A stretch of 64,000 nt of DNA from Portulaca oleracea (lineage: Eukaryota; Streptophyta; Magnoliopsida; Caryophyllales; Portulacaceae), in NCBI GenBank assembly GCA_029582165.1, contig CM055882.1, positions 22,763,367 through 22,827,366 on the forward strand, written 5' to 3'. Numbering within the stretch: position 1 is the stretch's first letter; every line of letters begins with the position of its first letter. Shown in pieces: positions 12,047 to 23,621 of this stretch. The notes under the pieces are model-generated. The model was not told the origin of the DNA, ran no database searches, and saw only the letters and a list, made by a program, of their open reading frames with translations. A program made the position numbers and the translations under genes.

Positions 12047-12745
12047 TTTTTTGTCTTTTTCAGGTTTATACGAAAAGTGTTCTCTTTCGAGTACGATCCC
12101 GAGATCGAACGCACGCTTCGAGAGAGAAGGAAAAGAGCGAGACTGGAGAAGGAACAAGAAAATAAAGAGACAGACGAAGAGGAGTTAGAGTCAGAAGAAG
12201 AAGAAGAGATTGGAGAACAACCGAGGACATTCGGGCAGTATCTGACTCCCAATGTCACTAACCCATAGTCAGCTATTAATGTTCCCACCATCAAAGCGAA
12301 CGACTTCGAGCTACGTTAGTCACTAATCAACTTGGTGTCAAAAGCACCGTTCCATGGGCTGGCAAGCGAAGATCTAAACCGACATCTATGACTTTTCTGT
12401 TAAGCCTGTGACACTTACAAGGCCAACAACGTATCGGAAGGCGCCATAGAACTGAGACTCTTCCCGTTCTCGTTGGAAGGCAAGGTATGGGAGTGGCTCG
12501 ATTCACTTCCACCAAATTCAGTCACAACGTTCAAGGAACTCGCCAGCACTTTCTTGGCGAAATACTTTCCTCCAAGCAAGCTCACCAGTCTGAGGAATCA
12601 AATTTCAACCTTTACACAAGAGCCAGACGAGACGTTATACGATGCTTGGGAAAGATTCAAGGACATTCTTTGACAATGTCCTTACTCCTAGCATGGTGCA
12701 GACATTTTTCCACGCCGTTCGGGCTTCCGAACGTCCATGTTCAAT
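12047..12745 (+). pseudogene. gag remnant, Athila-type
   Basis: One frame carries the whole remnant. It has an N-terminal YDPEIERTLRERRKR segment and an acidic tract, then ELRLFPFSLEGK and WEWLDSLPPNSVTTFKEL, followed by FLAKYFPPSKLTSLRNQIS and DETLYDAWERFKDIL, which is the conserved capsid block of Athila gag. At least five in-frame stops interrupt it (for example TAG at 12266 and TGA just after FKDIL). Similarity fades after MVQTFFHAV near 12710, so the C-terminal half and the zinc knuckle are missing. Confidence 0.75.
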
Positions 12746-13317
12746 TGGGGTGTGATTTGGTGGTTTGTGCTGGGGTTTAACCTTTGAAAACTCTTTAAGG
12801 AAATTAATCATACATTTCATGAATAATATTTTTTAAAATCACTTTCCCTTTACTTATGCAATTTATGAGTCATTGAATTAAACCTTTAAGAGTGAACATC
12901 CAGTTCCAAACTCTTCTAAATTTAACCCAATTTGTTCATTTAAATGTTAGGCTTGGAAGAAGGTGATTTATGCAAATATTATTTAGAAATATACAAAGAA
13001 TGCCCTAAAGTTGCCTCAATACATTGTAAAACCATGTTAACCATAGTTTATGCAATCTTCGATGTGTTTTGGTTCGAAATGGGGGGCCGCCACCCGACTT
13101 TTTAAGGGAAAAGCCAAGACAAAACCAAAAGGAAAGTAAAGAAAGACTCCGCCTGCGAAACCCAAGAATGGATTCGGGGGTAAGGCTACGAACTCGAAAA
13201 GTAAATTTTAAGAGTTCGCCTCTCACAAAAGGAAAGACTACTAAAAGTTTAAGAATGTGCTTTTAATAAAGTTTGGAAGGGAGATAAATAAGAACTTTAT
13301 AGAATTATTTCATGGAA
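12746..13317. other. Unclassified stretch between two Athila-type elements
   Basis: Mostly AT-rich. The small ORF around 13069-13266 contains PPPDFLREKPRQNQKESKERL, Arg/Lys-rich and without recognised homology. It may be an unrelated repeat fragment or the diverged 5' part of the following LTR. I see no gene that can be supported. Confidence 0.3.
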
Positions 13318-14175
13318 CGCGCTTTCTGTCGGAAACCAAAAAGGCGGACAACAAGGCCGTTGGCAACGCCTCCCTGGGCCGATGTCAGCGTCTCATTTCA
13401 CTGTGTATAAAAACCTAGCCGCCGTTTCAGGGGGGGATGTTAGGTTTTTTTACTATTATTTTCTTCCATCTTATGTTTTTACTATATATTAAGGAGTACC
13501 ATTAGTTATCAAAAAAAGGATTAGACTTAGTTTTATTTTCCTTAGCTTTTAGTTATCTTAAGTTTTCTCTCAATTAATTGCATTGTAAGTTACTCTTTTG
13601 AATTTTAATTCAAGTTTATTCAAGTTCTTATTCTTTCTCGCTTTTACTTTCTATCTCGTTACTTCAATTCTATTAAGATTAGTTACACACAAAATTCCAC
13701 CTTTTTAGTGAAGAGGAGGATTAAAGTTCCTCGAATTCTCCCTTCAGGTGAGGATTCGAGCAGTCTCAGTAATCCAAATCACGCCTTTCTTGTTTTTTGG
13801 GGAGAAAGTTCGTGAAGTCAAGATTCAGGAACGCAAAGTAGAGTAGAGATCAAGTTTTCAGGTTAATGTTTGCAGACTTAAATTCAGTTTTCAATTCAGT
13901 TTTTACATTCATCGTTATTAATCGCTTCTTTAAATATGAGTTTTTCTTTAGTTCTAAATTATAGTTCTTATTCCATTAGGGTTAGTTCCATCTCTAAATT
14001 CATGTTTTCTTTGGTTATTATTGTTTCAATTTATTGTTTAGTTTAGTTCACTTAATTCAGTTATTTACTGCTTTTCACATTTGAAATCCTTACCAAGCCA
14101 TTTACCTTATCCTAACAAACCATCCCTGAGGATACGACAACCTTACTCTAAAACCCCAAATACCACAACCGAACA
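13318..14175 (+). repeat. 5' LTR (5'-truncated) of Athila-type element
   Basis: Corresponds to the 3' LTR from about 25612 to 28742 once the two nested insertions there are removed. The first ~330 bp of the LTR are absent. It has TATAAAAA at 13406-13413 and ends CCGAACA one base before the primer site. Confidence 0.8.
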
Positions 14176-14176
14176 A

Positions 14177-14194
14177 TGGCGCTATTGCTGGGGA
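14177..14194 (+). other. Primer binding site, tRNA-Asp (degenerate)
   Basis: TGGCGCTATTGCTGGGGA differs from the tRNA-Asp complement at three positions, all C-to-T or G-to-A changes. It lies one base inside the LTR. Confidence 0.8.
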
Positions 14195-14315
14195 TTGCGT
14201 TATTTGGTAGATTAGGTTACTGATTTGTGTGAATAGTTTATTGCTTTCCTAGAGTAGCTTAAAAAAAAAAGACTAAAAATTGAAAAAAATCGAGAAATCA
14301 TAAAAAAGAAGAAAA

Positions 14316-16055
14316 GTGCAACAACCTGAGGTTTGGGTTCATAGTCCCTATAGTAATAGATTGGTTAGGAAAGAGGAACCCTCAATAGAACCACCAAAGA
14401 TGGCTGGAGAAGCACCTAGGGTAACCCTTAATGACCAGTTATACCCATCCTACGACCTACCATCTTCATGTTTTGTACTACCTGCACTGCCTTCAGGAGT
14501 AACCTTTGACCCTAGGCAGCACCACACACAGAACCTACCAGTCTTCACGGGTACTGGGTTAGTACTCATATGGACTGCAGAGTATAAAGAGTATTTAAGC
14601 ATGGTGACTCCCCTCGGAGTTCCATTAAATTATGTGCTTCTAAAATACTTACCTTTTGCTATGAGGGACGCTGCTAAACGGTGGATGTATAGCATCAAAC
14701 CCCGGTCTATTAATTCTTGGGACGGTTTCCTAAAAGTTTTCATGAAAAGATATTTTCCTAACTCCTTAGCTGTCCAATTAAGAAATTCAATTTTGAAATT
14801 TAGACAGGACGTAGGAGAACCTTACTGGAAGGTTTTTGAAAGGTATAAAAACCCGTTGTCCCAATTCCCTCACCATGGGTTTGACTTAGTACGAGTGTCA
14901 GATCGTGTACGAGGGTGTCGACCAAAACACTAGGGTTACCCTAGAATCAATGTGTCAGGGGGGTTTCATGGATAAAACTACTGATGAAGCCTGGGATTTC
15001 CTAGAGAGCATGTTTGAGAGAGCAATGCAATGGGGCACAACTAGAGATAAGTCATTAGGTGCCAAACTGTCCAATGCTAGGGCGGTGTACATGTTGTGAG
15101 TGAGAGTACAAGTTATGAGGCTAGGTTCGCTTCCCTTTAAAATATGATAAAAACCTTAGCCCAACAATAATTGGCTGCCTAGCAAACCCAAATATGCGTT
15201 CAAGTTAATTCTTGGGATCACCCTGTTGCCCTTAATCCCCCATCTCATGTATCATGTGTCTTATGTCAAGGTGTTGACCATATTTCCTCTACTTGTCCTA
15301 TCTACATTCAACAATTGACCGTTAGTATTGAGAATGTAAATGCTATGCATCACCAATATAGGCTTGACCAGTACCAACCTTACCAACACGAGAGAATTCG
15401 CAAGAACCCCTTACTTTCTTATGGCCCTGAAAACCAAAATGTGTTGAGACCTCCCAACCAAGGAGGTGGTTTCCAAGGAAACCACCCCTCTCAGACTCGA
15501 CCACCACCCAAGGGTACTTATCAAGCCCCTCAAGGGCCACTTGTCCAGTCTCAAATTGCCCAAAATCGACCCCCTTCGACGTATTCCAATGAGGACATGC
15601 TTGAGAGAGAGATTAGGGAGTTAAAGAATGGCCTGAGAGAAGTTAAAGAAACCATGAAAAGTAATCTAGAGAAAATGATGAAACAAATGAATGAAAATTT
15701 TTCTGTTGTTAGCCAATATGGATAAAGGGTCCTTTCCTGGACAACCTGAGGCAAACCCAATGGGCAAGCTTCAAGTTCATCCTCTTGTGACCCTGGTTAG
15801 GTTAGAGGTTTGAATGCTGTAATTACTCTCCATTCTGGGAAAGAGATTGATGATAGGGTGAATTTGAAATCTCCTGTGGTGTCTGAAAAGAAATCTGTAA
15901 CTGATGAATCTATTAATGAGAATAAGTTAGACGTAGTGGGGCCAACTGCCACAGTTGAGCCTCCTAGTGATAAAACCTTACCTAAAGCCTACCTTGTGAT
16001 TAGTCCACCACCTCAAGGGGCCTACAAGCCCCCCCGCCTTATCCTCAGAGATTAA
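14316..16055 (+). pseudogene. gag remnant, Athila-type
   Basis: The first frame (14316-14933) contains the capsid block AAKRWMYSIKPRSINSWDGF and FMKRYFPNSLAVQLRNSI. A 2-nt loss near 14897 shifts the protein into the frame starting YEGVDQNTRVTLESMCQGG. A zinc knuckle with CVLCQGVDHISSTC (CX2CX4HX4C) lies at 15255-15296. Downstream are a glutamine/proline-rich segment, a coiled-coil-like stretch rich in Glu and Lys (about 15590-15710) and LNAVITLHSGKEIDDRV, a motif typical of the gag-protease junction of Athila elements. Several stops follow the knuckle. Confidence 0.8.
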
Positions 16056-16205
16056 AGGGGAGTAAGAACAAAAATTTTCTGGACAAAATTAGGGGGGCTT
16101 TTTCTCAGGTTAAGGTAAACATTCCTCTTTTAGATGCCATTCAGTAGATTCCACCATATGCCCGCTTTCTTAAGAAGCTCTGTACCATAAAAGAGGGCCC
16201 CTCAA

Positions 16206-16459
16206 GTGCCCAAGAAGGCTTTCTTGGCCTCAAATGTGAGTTCCATTCTATCGAACCAGATGCCCATTAAGTATAAGGACCCTGGATGCCCCACTATCTC
16301 TATTACCATAGGTGATAGTTTGATAGAAAGGGCATTGCTTGACCTAGGTGCTAGTGTGAAGTTGTTTCCTTTGCATGTGTATAAAATGCTTGGATTAGGT
16401 GCACTAAAGCCTACTAGGATGGTATTACAATTGGCTGGCAGGTCTACTAGGGTACTACA
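16206..16459 (+). pseudogene. Aspartic protease, N-terminal part, interrupted by insertion
   Basis: Encodes KAFLASNVSSILSNQMPIKY and GCPTISITIGDSLIERALLD, then LGASVKLFPLHVYKMLGL and LQLAGRST. The active site is DLGAS, as usual for Athila-type proteases. The frame then runs into ATT repeats of the insertion. The downstream half resumes at 19761 with TRDEIPIILGCPFLATSNA, so some protease codons between the halves are lost or lie within the insertion. Confidence 0.8.
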
Positions 16460-16462
16460 TGA

Positions 16463-16463
<1 letters not shown>

Positions 16464-16509
<46 letters not shown>

Positions 16510-16510
16510 G
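16464..16510. repeat. (ATT)n microsatellite
   Basis: About fifteen tandem ATT units. A second run lies at about 16658-16697. Confidence 0.95.
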
Positions 16511-16656
16511 CTACTACTACTACATGATCATTATTATTATTTTTGTTGTTACTAGTATTATTATTAGTATGATAGTATTAGGTGATTACTACCGTGGTAC
16601 ATTAGTGTTGGTAATTCATAGCAATTAGTATCATATGTTTTATTATTTTACTATTA

Positions 16657-16657
<1 letters not shown>

Positions 16658-16697
<40 letters not shown>
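16658..16697. repeat. (ATT)n microsatellite, second run
   Basis: About thirteen ATT units within the same insertion. The run at 16464 and a short copy near 16523 share the flank ACTACATGATCATT, so the left end looks duplicated. Confidence 0.9.
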
Positions 16698-16698
<1 letters not shown>

Positions 16699-19135
16699 TT
16701 GGTTAGTGTAGAGCATTAGTTAGTATTAGGCGTAATAGTTAGTACTACAGCCTTATTGGTTTTAAGAAGTGGTTAGGCCTAAATCTTGTTTAGTTAGAAG
16801 AAGTGGGAGTGAATTTGGGTGAGATTAGAGTTAGATTAGTAGAGAGTTATGGTTAAGTCCTGTAAAAACCTAGATGACAAAACCTACGTACTCCTTTTCT
16901 AGTTCCTTCTTTCTCTTTCTTCCTCCTCCCTCTCTGTGGTAGTCATTGTCCAGCCACCGCGCCGCCACCGTCCTGCCGGTAACCGCCGCCGCCGCCGCCT
17001 GCGCACCACTGCCACAAACCGCCGCCATCATCTCCCTCTCACCCCTCTATTTTCATCTATCTCTCTCCCCCTCCTGTTCGTGGGTGTCGTGCGACACCAC
17101 CGCCGTTCAGTTCAACGTCGACGTCGCTACTGCGGAACCCCAGACGATCACCGTCGCGCCACCCACGTTGCCACCAGAGACCGTCGCAGCAGCCAGACGC
17201 GAGGGACAATTGCTGCTCCCGTTTTGCCAACCATCGTGACTATTACCGACCACCGTGGCCCCACCGACACCGCGACTGCCGATTTTGACTTGCACTGCCA
17301 CTGCTGACCTCACTGGACCCCCGCCTGACCGCCACCAGACACTGCCCTAGCGCCACCCCTTGAGTAAATCCTCGTTAGTTTTGAACACTTTTGATTCTTG
17401 ATGTTTCTTTGCTCTCTGATTGTTTTATCATTATTATTACTATGTTTCATTATGTATTATGGTTACTAGTGTGATAAATTGTTCTTAATTAAGGTGCTAT
17501 ATTTTTGTAATCAAGTCAGCAAGACTTGCTTTTGTGTGCGTTGGTCAAATATTAGGTGAATCCCCTTGAGTAATTTGTGTCTTGATTGGATATGTTCATG
17601 CTCTGTTAATCACCATTGTTGTTATAAGTGTTTAGTAAATTAGGGTTGGAGTTAGTAAGGTTAGTATTCACGTTAGGATTAATTAGGGGTTAAATTACAT
17701 GAAGTAGATTTGAGTGGAGTAGCAAGTTAAATTATTGGTTAATTGATTAAGTATTTATATGGTTTCCTTGGTCTTTCATGTTGCTAACGTGTTTGTGTTT
17801 GCAAATTAAATCATGTTTTTATGTGAGTTATGGTATGTATACATGGTAATGTTATAAATCATGTTAAAGTTTGGTAATATTCGTATTCGTGTTTAGGATA
17901 ATGTTATTATTATTTCATGCATGCTTTTAGGGTTAGTAGAAATATTAAAGTTGATTTCATGTTTTACTTTTTGGTTTTGGTGATAGGAGGTTTGATGTTT
18001 GGACCTTAGTTGGGTTAGGTTCATTACTTTGGACCTAAGTTATTGTTTTAAACCCAAATTAGGACCCCGGGATCGGATTGGTGGAAGTTAGAACCGAATT
18101 TGCAAATTAAATGGAAACCGGTACCGGGACAATTTTCATAGGGTCTAAAGATCGGGTCACCACGATTAGTATAGTTGTCCTTTGATCGAACCCTTTGGAC
18201 TGGAGGTTCCCTTAGATGTTAGCTTTCATAGAAATTTTGCGGACCGGACTTTGGAATTTTATAAGTCGAGTTATACCCCGATTACCAGACCTAGGTAAGT
18301 TCTGGACAGGTTGGGAAGATGGCGGTTTTATAGGACCTTAAAGCATGTGTTGGGTCTCAAGTTCAACTTAAGAGTTTTAGTAGACATCCCGAGGTTTCCG
18401 AAAAGTCCAAAACCAGACCCATAGGATGTCGGGAAGTCAAGTTACGACCCTTTTTGTGTGGATGCTGTAATCTGTCTTGTTATGTGAAATTGTTAATAAA
18501 TGTGTTGTTGATTGAAAAGGTTTACTTGGTATTATTATACGATTATTTGGAATGTGTTAGGTAATTTAAAGTGTAAATTCATGATTGATAGGAACCTATA
18601 GGGTTCCTAGGGGAGGGTTAGTTAGAAGGTAGTTAATACTAACTTCGAAGGGCGCGTTTTGATTAGAATAATTATTCTATTTTAGGCCCGAGCTAATTCG
18701 CGTCGTTAGTGAGCTCAAGTGTGTTCCTTTTGCTGTGAAGTGAAGTTAACCAGGTAATGTCTATGCTCTAATCCCCACTGGGATGCTCTTTAAATGTGTT
18801 TTAATGTTTTCTAATCTGTTTTGAGAATTGCATCCCGAAAAGGGACTTTTGTGGAAATGTGACCATCTGTTTTGGATAATTGTTTGTATTTGTTATACTT
18901 TGATTTATTGAGTTGAGAAATTGAGATGGTCTTTTATAAGTAGTTTTGATGCTGGTTTTGATAATTTGGGTTGGGTTTGACTTGAGAGCTGTGAGCTGAG
19001 ATTTGCACAAGATACTAATGATTCAAAGTGAAACATTAAGCGGGTCTCGGGGCATAACTCGGAGTTCGGGATTTGGTATCCTGCCGGGTTATAGACCAGG
19101 AGACCAGGGCTTCTTCCCTGATATAGGATAGTTGA

Positions 19136-19257
19136 TATTTTGATGCCTGTGGTAGGCGAATTTTGATGCCTGTGGTAGGCGAATACTTTGATGCCTGTGG
19201 TAGGCGAACTCTTGATGCCTGTGGTAGGCGAACTCTTGATGCCTGTGGTAGACGATG
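19136..19257 (+). repeat. Minisatellite, five units of ~23-26 bp
   Basis: Five head-to-tail copies of TTGATGCCTGTGGTAGGCGA with 2-5 bp spacers. The last copy has one G-to-A change. It is inside the non-coding insertion. Confidence 0.95.
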
Positions 19258-19760
19258 TTACACTAAGGGATGTGGTATCCCGCCCGCATAATAAAATATA
19301 ATTTGGTTGGGTTGAGGAAAACAGTTAAGGGATTAAAGATTTGTGAAATGGTTTGACTTGTTCCCTCTCCCTCAAATGAATTGAAATGAACTTAACTTGT
19401 TATTAATGTTAGGGGTAGACATTATTGAGATTTCCCCCTCATTTTTGAAATGTTTTGTTTTCAGGTGATGATCAATATGCTGGGGACGGGAATTAGAAGT
19501 GAGGACGACATATCTAGAAGTTGTTAAATATGTTATGCTTCTTTTTGAAAGACTTGAAGTTAGTTTTGAGGTTTATTTCTAAGTATGAGTTTGTTAGTTG
19601 GTTTGCCGTTGACAGACAGTTGTAGTTTTCCTTCTCGCCTTGTATTCCTTCGGGGATATGGCAGTGACGCCCAATAAGAGTTTGAGTCTTCTGCTAAATT
19701 TTGTCTGTTAACGTTAGTTTGACTTTGACTTTTCTATAATTGAATTTCCGGGGCATTACA

Positions 19761-20226
19761 AGACTACTAGAGATGAGATCCCCATTATTCTAGGTTGTCC
19801 TTTCCTTGCCACTTCTAATGCCTGGATTAACTGTAAGGATGGGAGGATGAAACTGACTTTTGGGAACCTGACCATGGAGATGAGCATCTTTAACTTACAA
19901 AGGTCCCCCATAGGTTTTGATGAACATGAGCAGAATGTCCTTAATTGGCTGAGTGATTTTATTGAGGAGAGTGAGAACCCTAACTTTATAGGGATAGATG
20001 CAACTGTATCCTATGCTGATGAGTTAGTTGCACCAGGAATTAATCCTGATTGTGTGAATTCTTTGTGTGATTCTGATGTGCTTGATGGTAATATGCTATA
20101 TGAATCCTTGTTTGCATCCCAAATTGAACCTGAGAGAGTAAAGCCTACTCCACCTTCATCACCCACTCTTGAGATGAAATCCCATCCTGTTGAGCTGAAC
20201 TATGCTTCTCTTGGCCTTGGTGAGAC
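19761..20226 (+). pseudogene. Protease C-terminus and linker to RT
   Basis: Resumes the Athila-type polyprotein after the insertion with IPIILGCPFLATSNAWINC and MKLTFGNLTMEMSIFNL, the conserved end of the protease domain. A linker that ends at LGLGET follows. The reading is then cut by the MITE, whose target duplication TGGTGAGAC encodes the last residues. Confidence 0.8.
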
Positions 20227-20773
20227 GGGTTATTTGTATTTTGGACCCCGAAGTATAGGGGTATTTATTTTCTTGTCCCACGATTTTCATTGTTTAGTTT
20301 TTGGACCCTAAAGTTTATGGGTTGAATAAAAAAAGGACCTTAAATTTTGTAGGTTGAAAAAAAAGGCTCGTGTACTATTTTTCTTTTTCTTCCTATGTTT
20401 GAATTTATCTCCCAATTAGCGCCAAACTTCAGAACTAAGGCTAAAACTAATACTAAAGTTGTAATACACCTCTCTTATTCATGTCGGAACTACTTAGACC
20501 CTGGATACTTCAGGGTCTAATTAGTTCCGACATGAATAGGTGTATTATAGCTTCAATATCAGTTTTGACCTTACTCTTGAAGTTTGGCGCTAATATGGAG
20601 ATAAATTCAAACATGAGAAGAAAAAGAAAAACATTACACGAGCCTTTTTTCAACCTATAAACTTTAAGGTCCTTTTTCATTCAACCCATAAACTTTAGGG
20701 TCCAAAAAATAAAAAACTGTGGGACCAGAAAATAAATAACCATATACTTCGGGGTCCAAAATGCAAAAAACCC
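20227..20773. mobile_element. Foldback MITE, Mutator-like, 547 bp
   Basis: The whole element is one inverted repeat: arms of about 277 and 263 bp around a 7-nt loop (GATACTT, 20504-20510). The termini are GGGTTATTTG and its partner AAAAAACCC, with TTTTGGACCCCGAAGTATA next to the left end and its complement next to the right end. An exact 9-bp target duplication TGGTGAGAC flanks it (20218-20226 and 20774-20782), the size made by Mutator-superfamily transposases. It has no coding capacity, so it would need a transposase in trans. Confidence 0.9.
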
Positions 20774-20782
20774 TGGTGAGAC

Positions 20783-21785
20783 CTACCCAGTAATCATTGC
20801 TTCTGATTTAGGTAGGGAACAAGAAAGCCAATTGATTGAGGTTATTAGAAAGAACAAGGGAGCCTTGGGGTGGACTTAGGGTGACATTAAGGGGATTAGC
20901 CCTTCCATTGTTCCGCATTGAATCTTGCTAGAAGATGAAAAGGCTGCTCATAGAGATCCCCTTAGGAGACTGAACCCACAGATGAAGGAGGTAGTTTAGA
21001 AAGAAATCCTTGAGTGGCTAGATCATGATGTAATGTACCCCATCTCTGATAACAAGTGGGTAAGCCCTATCCATGTAGTCCCTATGAAAGTTGGTTTGAC
21101 TGTTGTTGAGAATGAACAGGGAGAGTTAGTTTCTACCTGTGTCCCTTTTGGTTGGCGAGTCTCCATAGATTATAGAAAATTGAACAAGACCACTAGGAAG
21201 GACCATTTTACCCTCCCTTTCATGGATTAGATGCTTGAGAAACTTACTGGGCATGAGTATTATTGTTTTCTTGATGGTTATTCTGGTTATACCCAAGTCT
21301 CTATTGCCCCTTGTGATTAGGAAAAGACCACTTTTACTTGCCCTTTTGGTACCTTTGCTTTTCGAAGGATGCCATTTGGCTTATGTAATGCCCTTGCAAC
21401 CTTTCAGAGATGCATGATCTCTATTTTTGCTGACTTAGTGGAGGATTGTGTTGCGATTTTCATGGATGATTTTTCTGTGTTTGGTACTTCTTTCAATGCT
21501 TGCTTAGCTAACCTGAATCGCGTACTGAGTCGATGTCAGGAAAATAGTCTAACCCTTAATTAGAACAAATGTCATTTCATGGTTATAAAGGGTATTGTAC
21601 TAGGACATGTGATTTCTAAGGAAGGGATAGAAGTAGACAAGGCCAAGATTGACCTAGTTAATAATTTGTCCCCTCCAACTTCTGTAAAGGAAGTTCGGTC
21701 ATTCTTAGGGCACACTGGTTTTTACCGTCCTTTAATAAAAGACTTCAGTAAAATTGCTAAGCCATTATCTTTACTGTTAGCTTAG
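20783..21785 (+). pseudogene. Reverse transcriptase, Athila-type, with recurrent TAG stops
   Basis: Contiguous in one frame: YPVIIASDLGREQE, RDPLRRLNPQMKEVV, NKWVSPIHVVP, GWRVSIDYRKLN, FLDGYSGYTQ, FRRMPFGLCNALATFQRC and the catalytic IFMDDFSVFG. Thumb and connection segments follow (VRSFLGHTGFYRPLIKDFS). In-frame TAG codons occur at 20877, 20997, 21228, 21318, 21561 and 21783, and a TGA at 20918. There is no TAA. Apart from the stops, the domain is well preserved in one frame. Confidence 0.9.
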
Positions 21786-22345
21786 GAGGTACCATTCCAT
21801 TTTTCTGATGACTCTATGAACGCTTTTAATCAACTCAAGGATTCCCTCATTTCCCCTCCTATTCTCAAACCTCCCACCTAGGGATAGCCTTTTGAAATCA
21901 TGTGTGATGCATCTGTCTATGGTGTAGGTGTTGTGCTAGGATAGAGAATTGAGAAGAAACCTATTGTTATTCATTATGTTGGCCATACCTTGAATGATGC
22001 TCAACTGAATTATACTGTGACTGAGAAAGAGTTTTCAGTTGTTGTGTATGCTTTTGAGAAATTCAGACCTTACTTGCTTGGTTCTCGAGTCATAGTTTAC
22101 ACCGGTCATTCTGCCTTGAGATACTTGATGGAGAAGAAGGATTCCAAACCTAGGCTAGTTAGGTGGGTGTTGTTGTTGAAAGAATTTGACTGTGAAATTA
22201 GAGACAGAAAGGGAACTGAGAATCCTATAGCTGACCACCTATCTAGAATTGTGCCTGATACTGTGAATACCACCCCTATTTCTGCTCAGTTTCTTAATGA
22301 GCAACTTTTAGTGTGGGAGTGGAACCTTGGTTTGCTGATATTGTG
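21786..22345 (+). pseudogene. RNase H, Athila-type
   Basis: Same frame as RT. It includes FEIMCDASVYGVGVVLG (first catalytic Asp), [20 protein letters not shown] (Glu), [19 protein letters not shown] (the usual TDH Asp is replaced by Gly) and [10 protein letters not shown] (last Asp). TAG stops lie at 21879, 21885 and 21942. The TGH substitution is a probable loss of a catalytic residue. Confidence 0.85.
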
Positions 22346-23621
22346 AATTTTAAAGTGACTGGAGCGATGTGTAGTGATTGGAATAAGCATGATAGGGACA
22401 TGTTTCTTTACATTGTGAAGAATTTTGTGTGGGATGACCCTTATCTATTTAAATACTGTCCTGACTAGATACTTAGGAGATATGTGCCTAATGAGTCCAT
22501 TATGGATTTCCTCTCTTTTTGCCATGACCAACCTTGTGGGGGACATTATAGTGGGAAGAAAACTACTGATAAGGTCCTGCAGAGTGTGTTTTACTGGCCC
22601 ACTATCTTTAGAGATGTCTATGGATATGCCCACCAGTGCCCTAGGTGCCAAAGTTTGGGAAAGATAACTAGGAGAGATATGATGCCCTTACAACCTGAGA
22701 TTTTTGCTGATGTGTTTGATGTGTGGAGTATTAATTTTATGGGGACCATTCCCTAACTCTTTTGGGAATGAATATATCCTCCTTACTATTGACTATGTGT
22801 CTAAATGGGTGGAGGTCATCCCTACTAAGAAGAATGATGCTCAGGTAGTTATAAAGTTCCTTAGCGAATACATATTTTCTAGATTTGGAATGCCTAGAGC
22901 CATTATTAGTGATCAAGGAACCCATTTCTGTAACAGATCTTTTGAGGCTTTACTGAAGAGGTACTCTGTAGTATATAAGCTAACCACCGCTTACCATCCA
23001 CAGTCTAATGGTCAGGTAGAAGTTTTTAATGGGCAAATTAAACAGATCTTAGAGAAAACTGTATCTAGGAATAGGAAAGATTGGTCTGTTAAGTTAATTG
23101 ATGCCTTGTGGGCATACCGAATGACTTATAAGACCCCTATTGGGATGTCACCCTATAGAGTTATCTTTAGAAAGCCCTGTCACTTGCCTGTAGAACTTAA
23201 ACATAAAGCTTGGTGGGCTTTGAAAGCCCTCAACCTTGATCTGACAGTAGCTGGTAAGGAGAGGAGACTAACACTTTGTGAGCTTGAGGAATTGAGGAGA
23301 AAAGCCTATGAGAATTGGCGGTTGAGTAAAGACAGATCTAAAATCTTGCATGATAGGATAATACATAAAAAGACCTTCTCCCCGGGACAAAAGGTACTCC
23401 TTTACGACTCCCGGTTGCATCTGTTTGCTGGAAAGTTGAGATCTAGGTCGACCAGACCCTTTATTGTGACTCAGGTATTCCCTTTAGGTGTAATTAAAAT
23501 TAAGGACCCATCTAATAACTTTGTGTGGAAGGTGAATGGGCATAGGTTGAAGCCCTTCTTAGAATATCATGAAACTGCTGACGTGGAGTGTGTTACATTC
23601 CGCGATCCATCCAATGATTAA
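22346..23621 (+). pseudogene. Integrase, Athila-type, one frameshift and one TAG
   Basis: The N-terminal zinc-binding domain lies in the first frame (SFCHDQPCGGHYSGKKTTDK and CPRCQSLGKITRRD), after a TAG at 22466. A single-base shift near 22750 then moves the protein into the long frame ending at 23621. That frame carries [36 protein letters not shown] and [20 protein letters not shown] (the second Asp and the Glu of the DDE core), followed by the GPY-like region [15 protein letters not shown]. The genuine stop is TAA at 23619-23621. Apart from the shift and the stop the domain is complete. Confidence 0.9.

Larger units (their letters stand above)
10512..12745 (+). mobile_element. Athila-type Ty3/gypsy element, 5' part only
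   Basis: A complete LTR, a tRNA-Asp primer site and a gag gene are present, and sequence similarity to the family ends near 12745. The gag and the tRNA-Asp primer assign it to the Athila lineage. No pol or 3' LTR follows. The right-hand neighbour begins with a truncated LTR of another element, so a deletion or recombination removed the rest. Confidence 0.7.
16460..19760. mobile_element. ~3.3 kb non-coding insertion, probable solo LTR of another gypsy family
   Basis: It separates the two halves of the protease. The segment begins TGATCATT and ends GGGGCATTACA, so it has TG...CA ends. It has no coding capacity beyond simple-repeat ORFs. The length and the GGGGCATTACA end suggest a long chromovirus-type (Tekay/Del-like) LTR, but this is inference. 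A clean target duplication was not found: ACTAC occurs just inside both edges, which would shift the borders by 1-2 bases. Orientation is unresolved. Confidence 0.5.

Noticed and set aside
12010..12294. Ser-rich minus-strand ORF
   Set aside because: Antisense of the acidic gag segment of the truncated Athila-type element.
16936..17313. Overlapping Arg/Pro/Thr-rich ORFs on both strands
   Set aside because: They are readings of CCG/CCACCG-rich non-coding DNA inside the long insertion; no domain and no conserved start.
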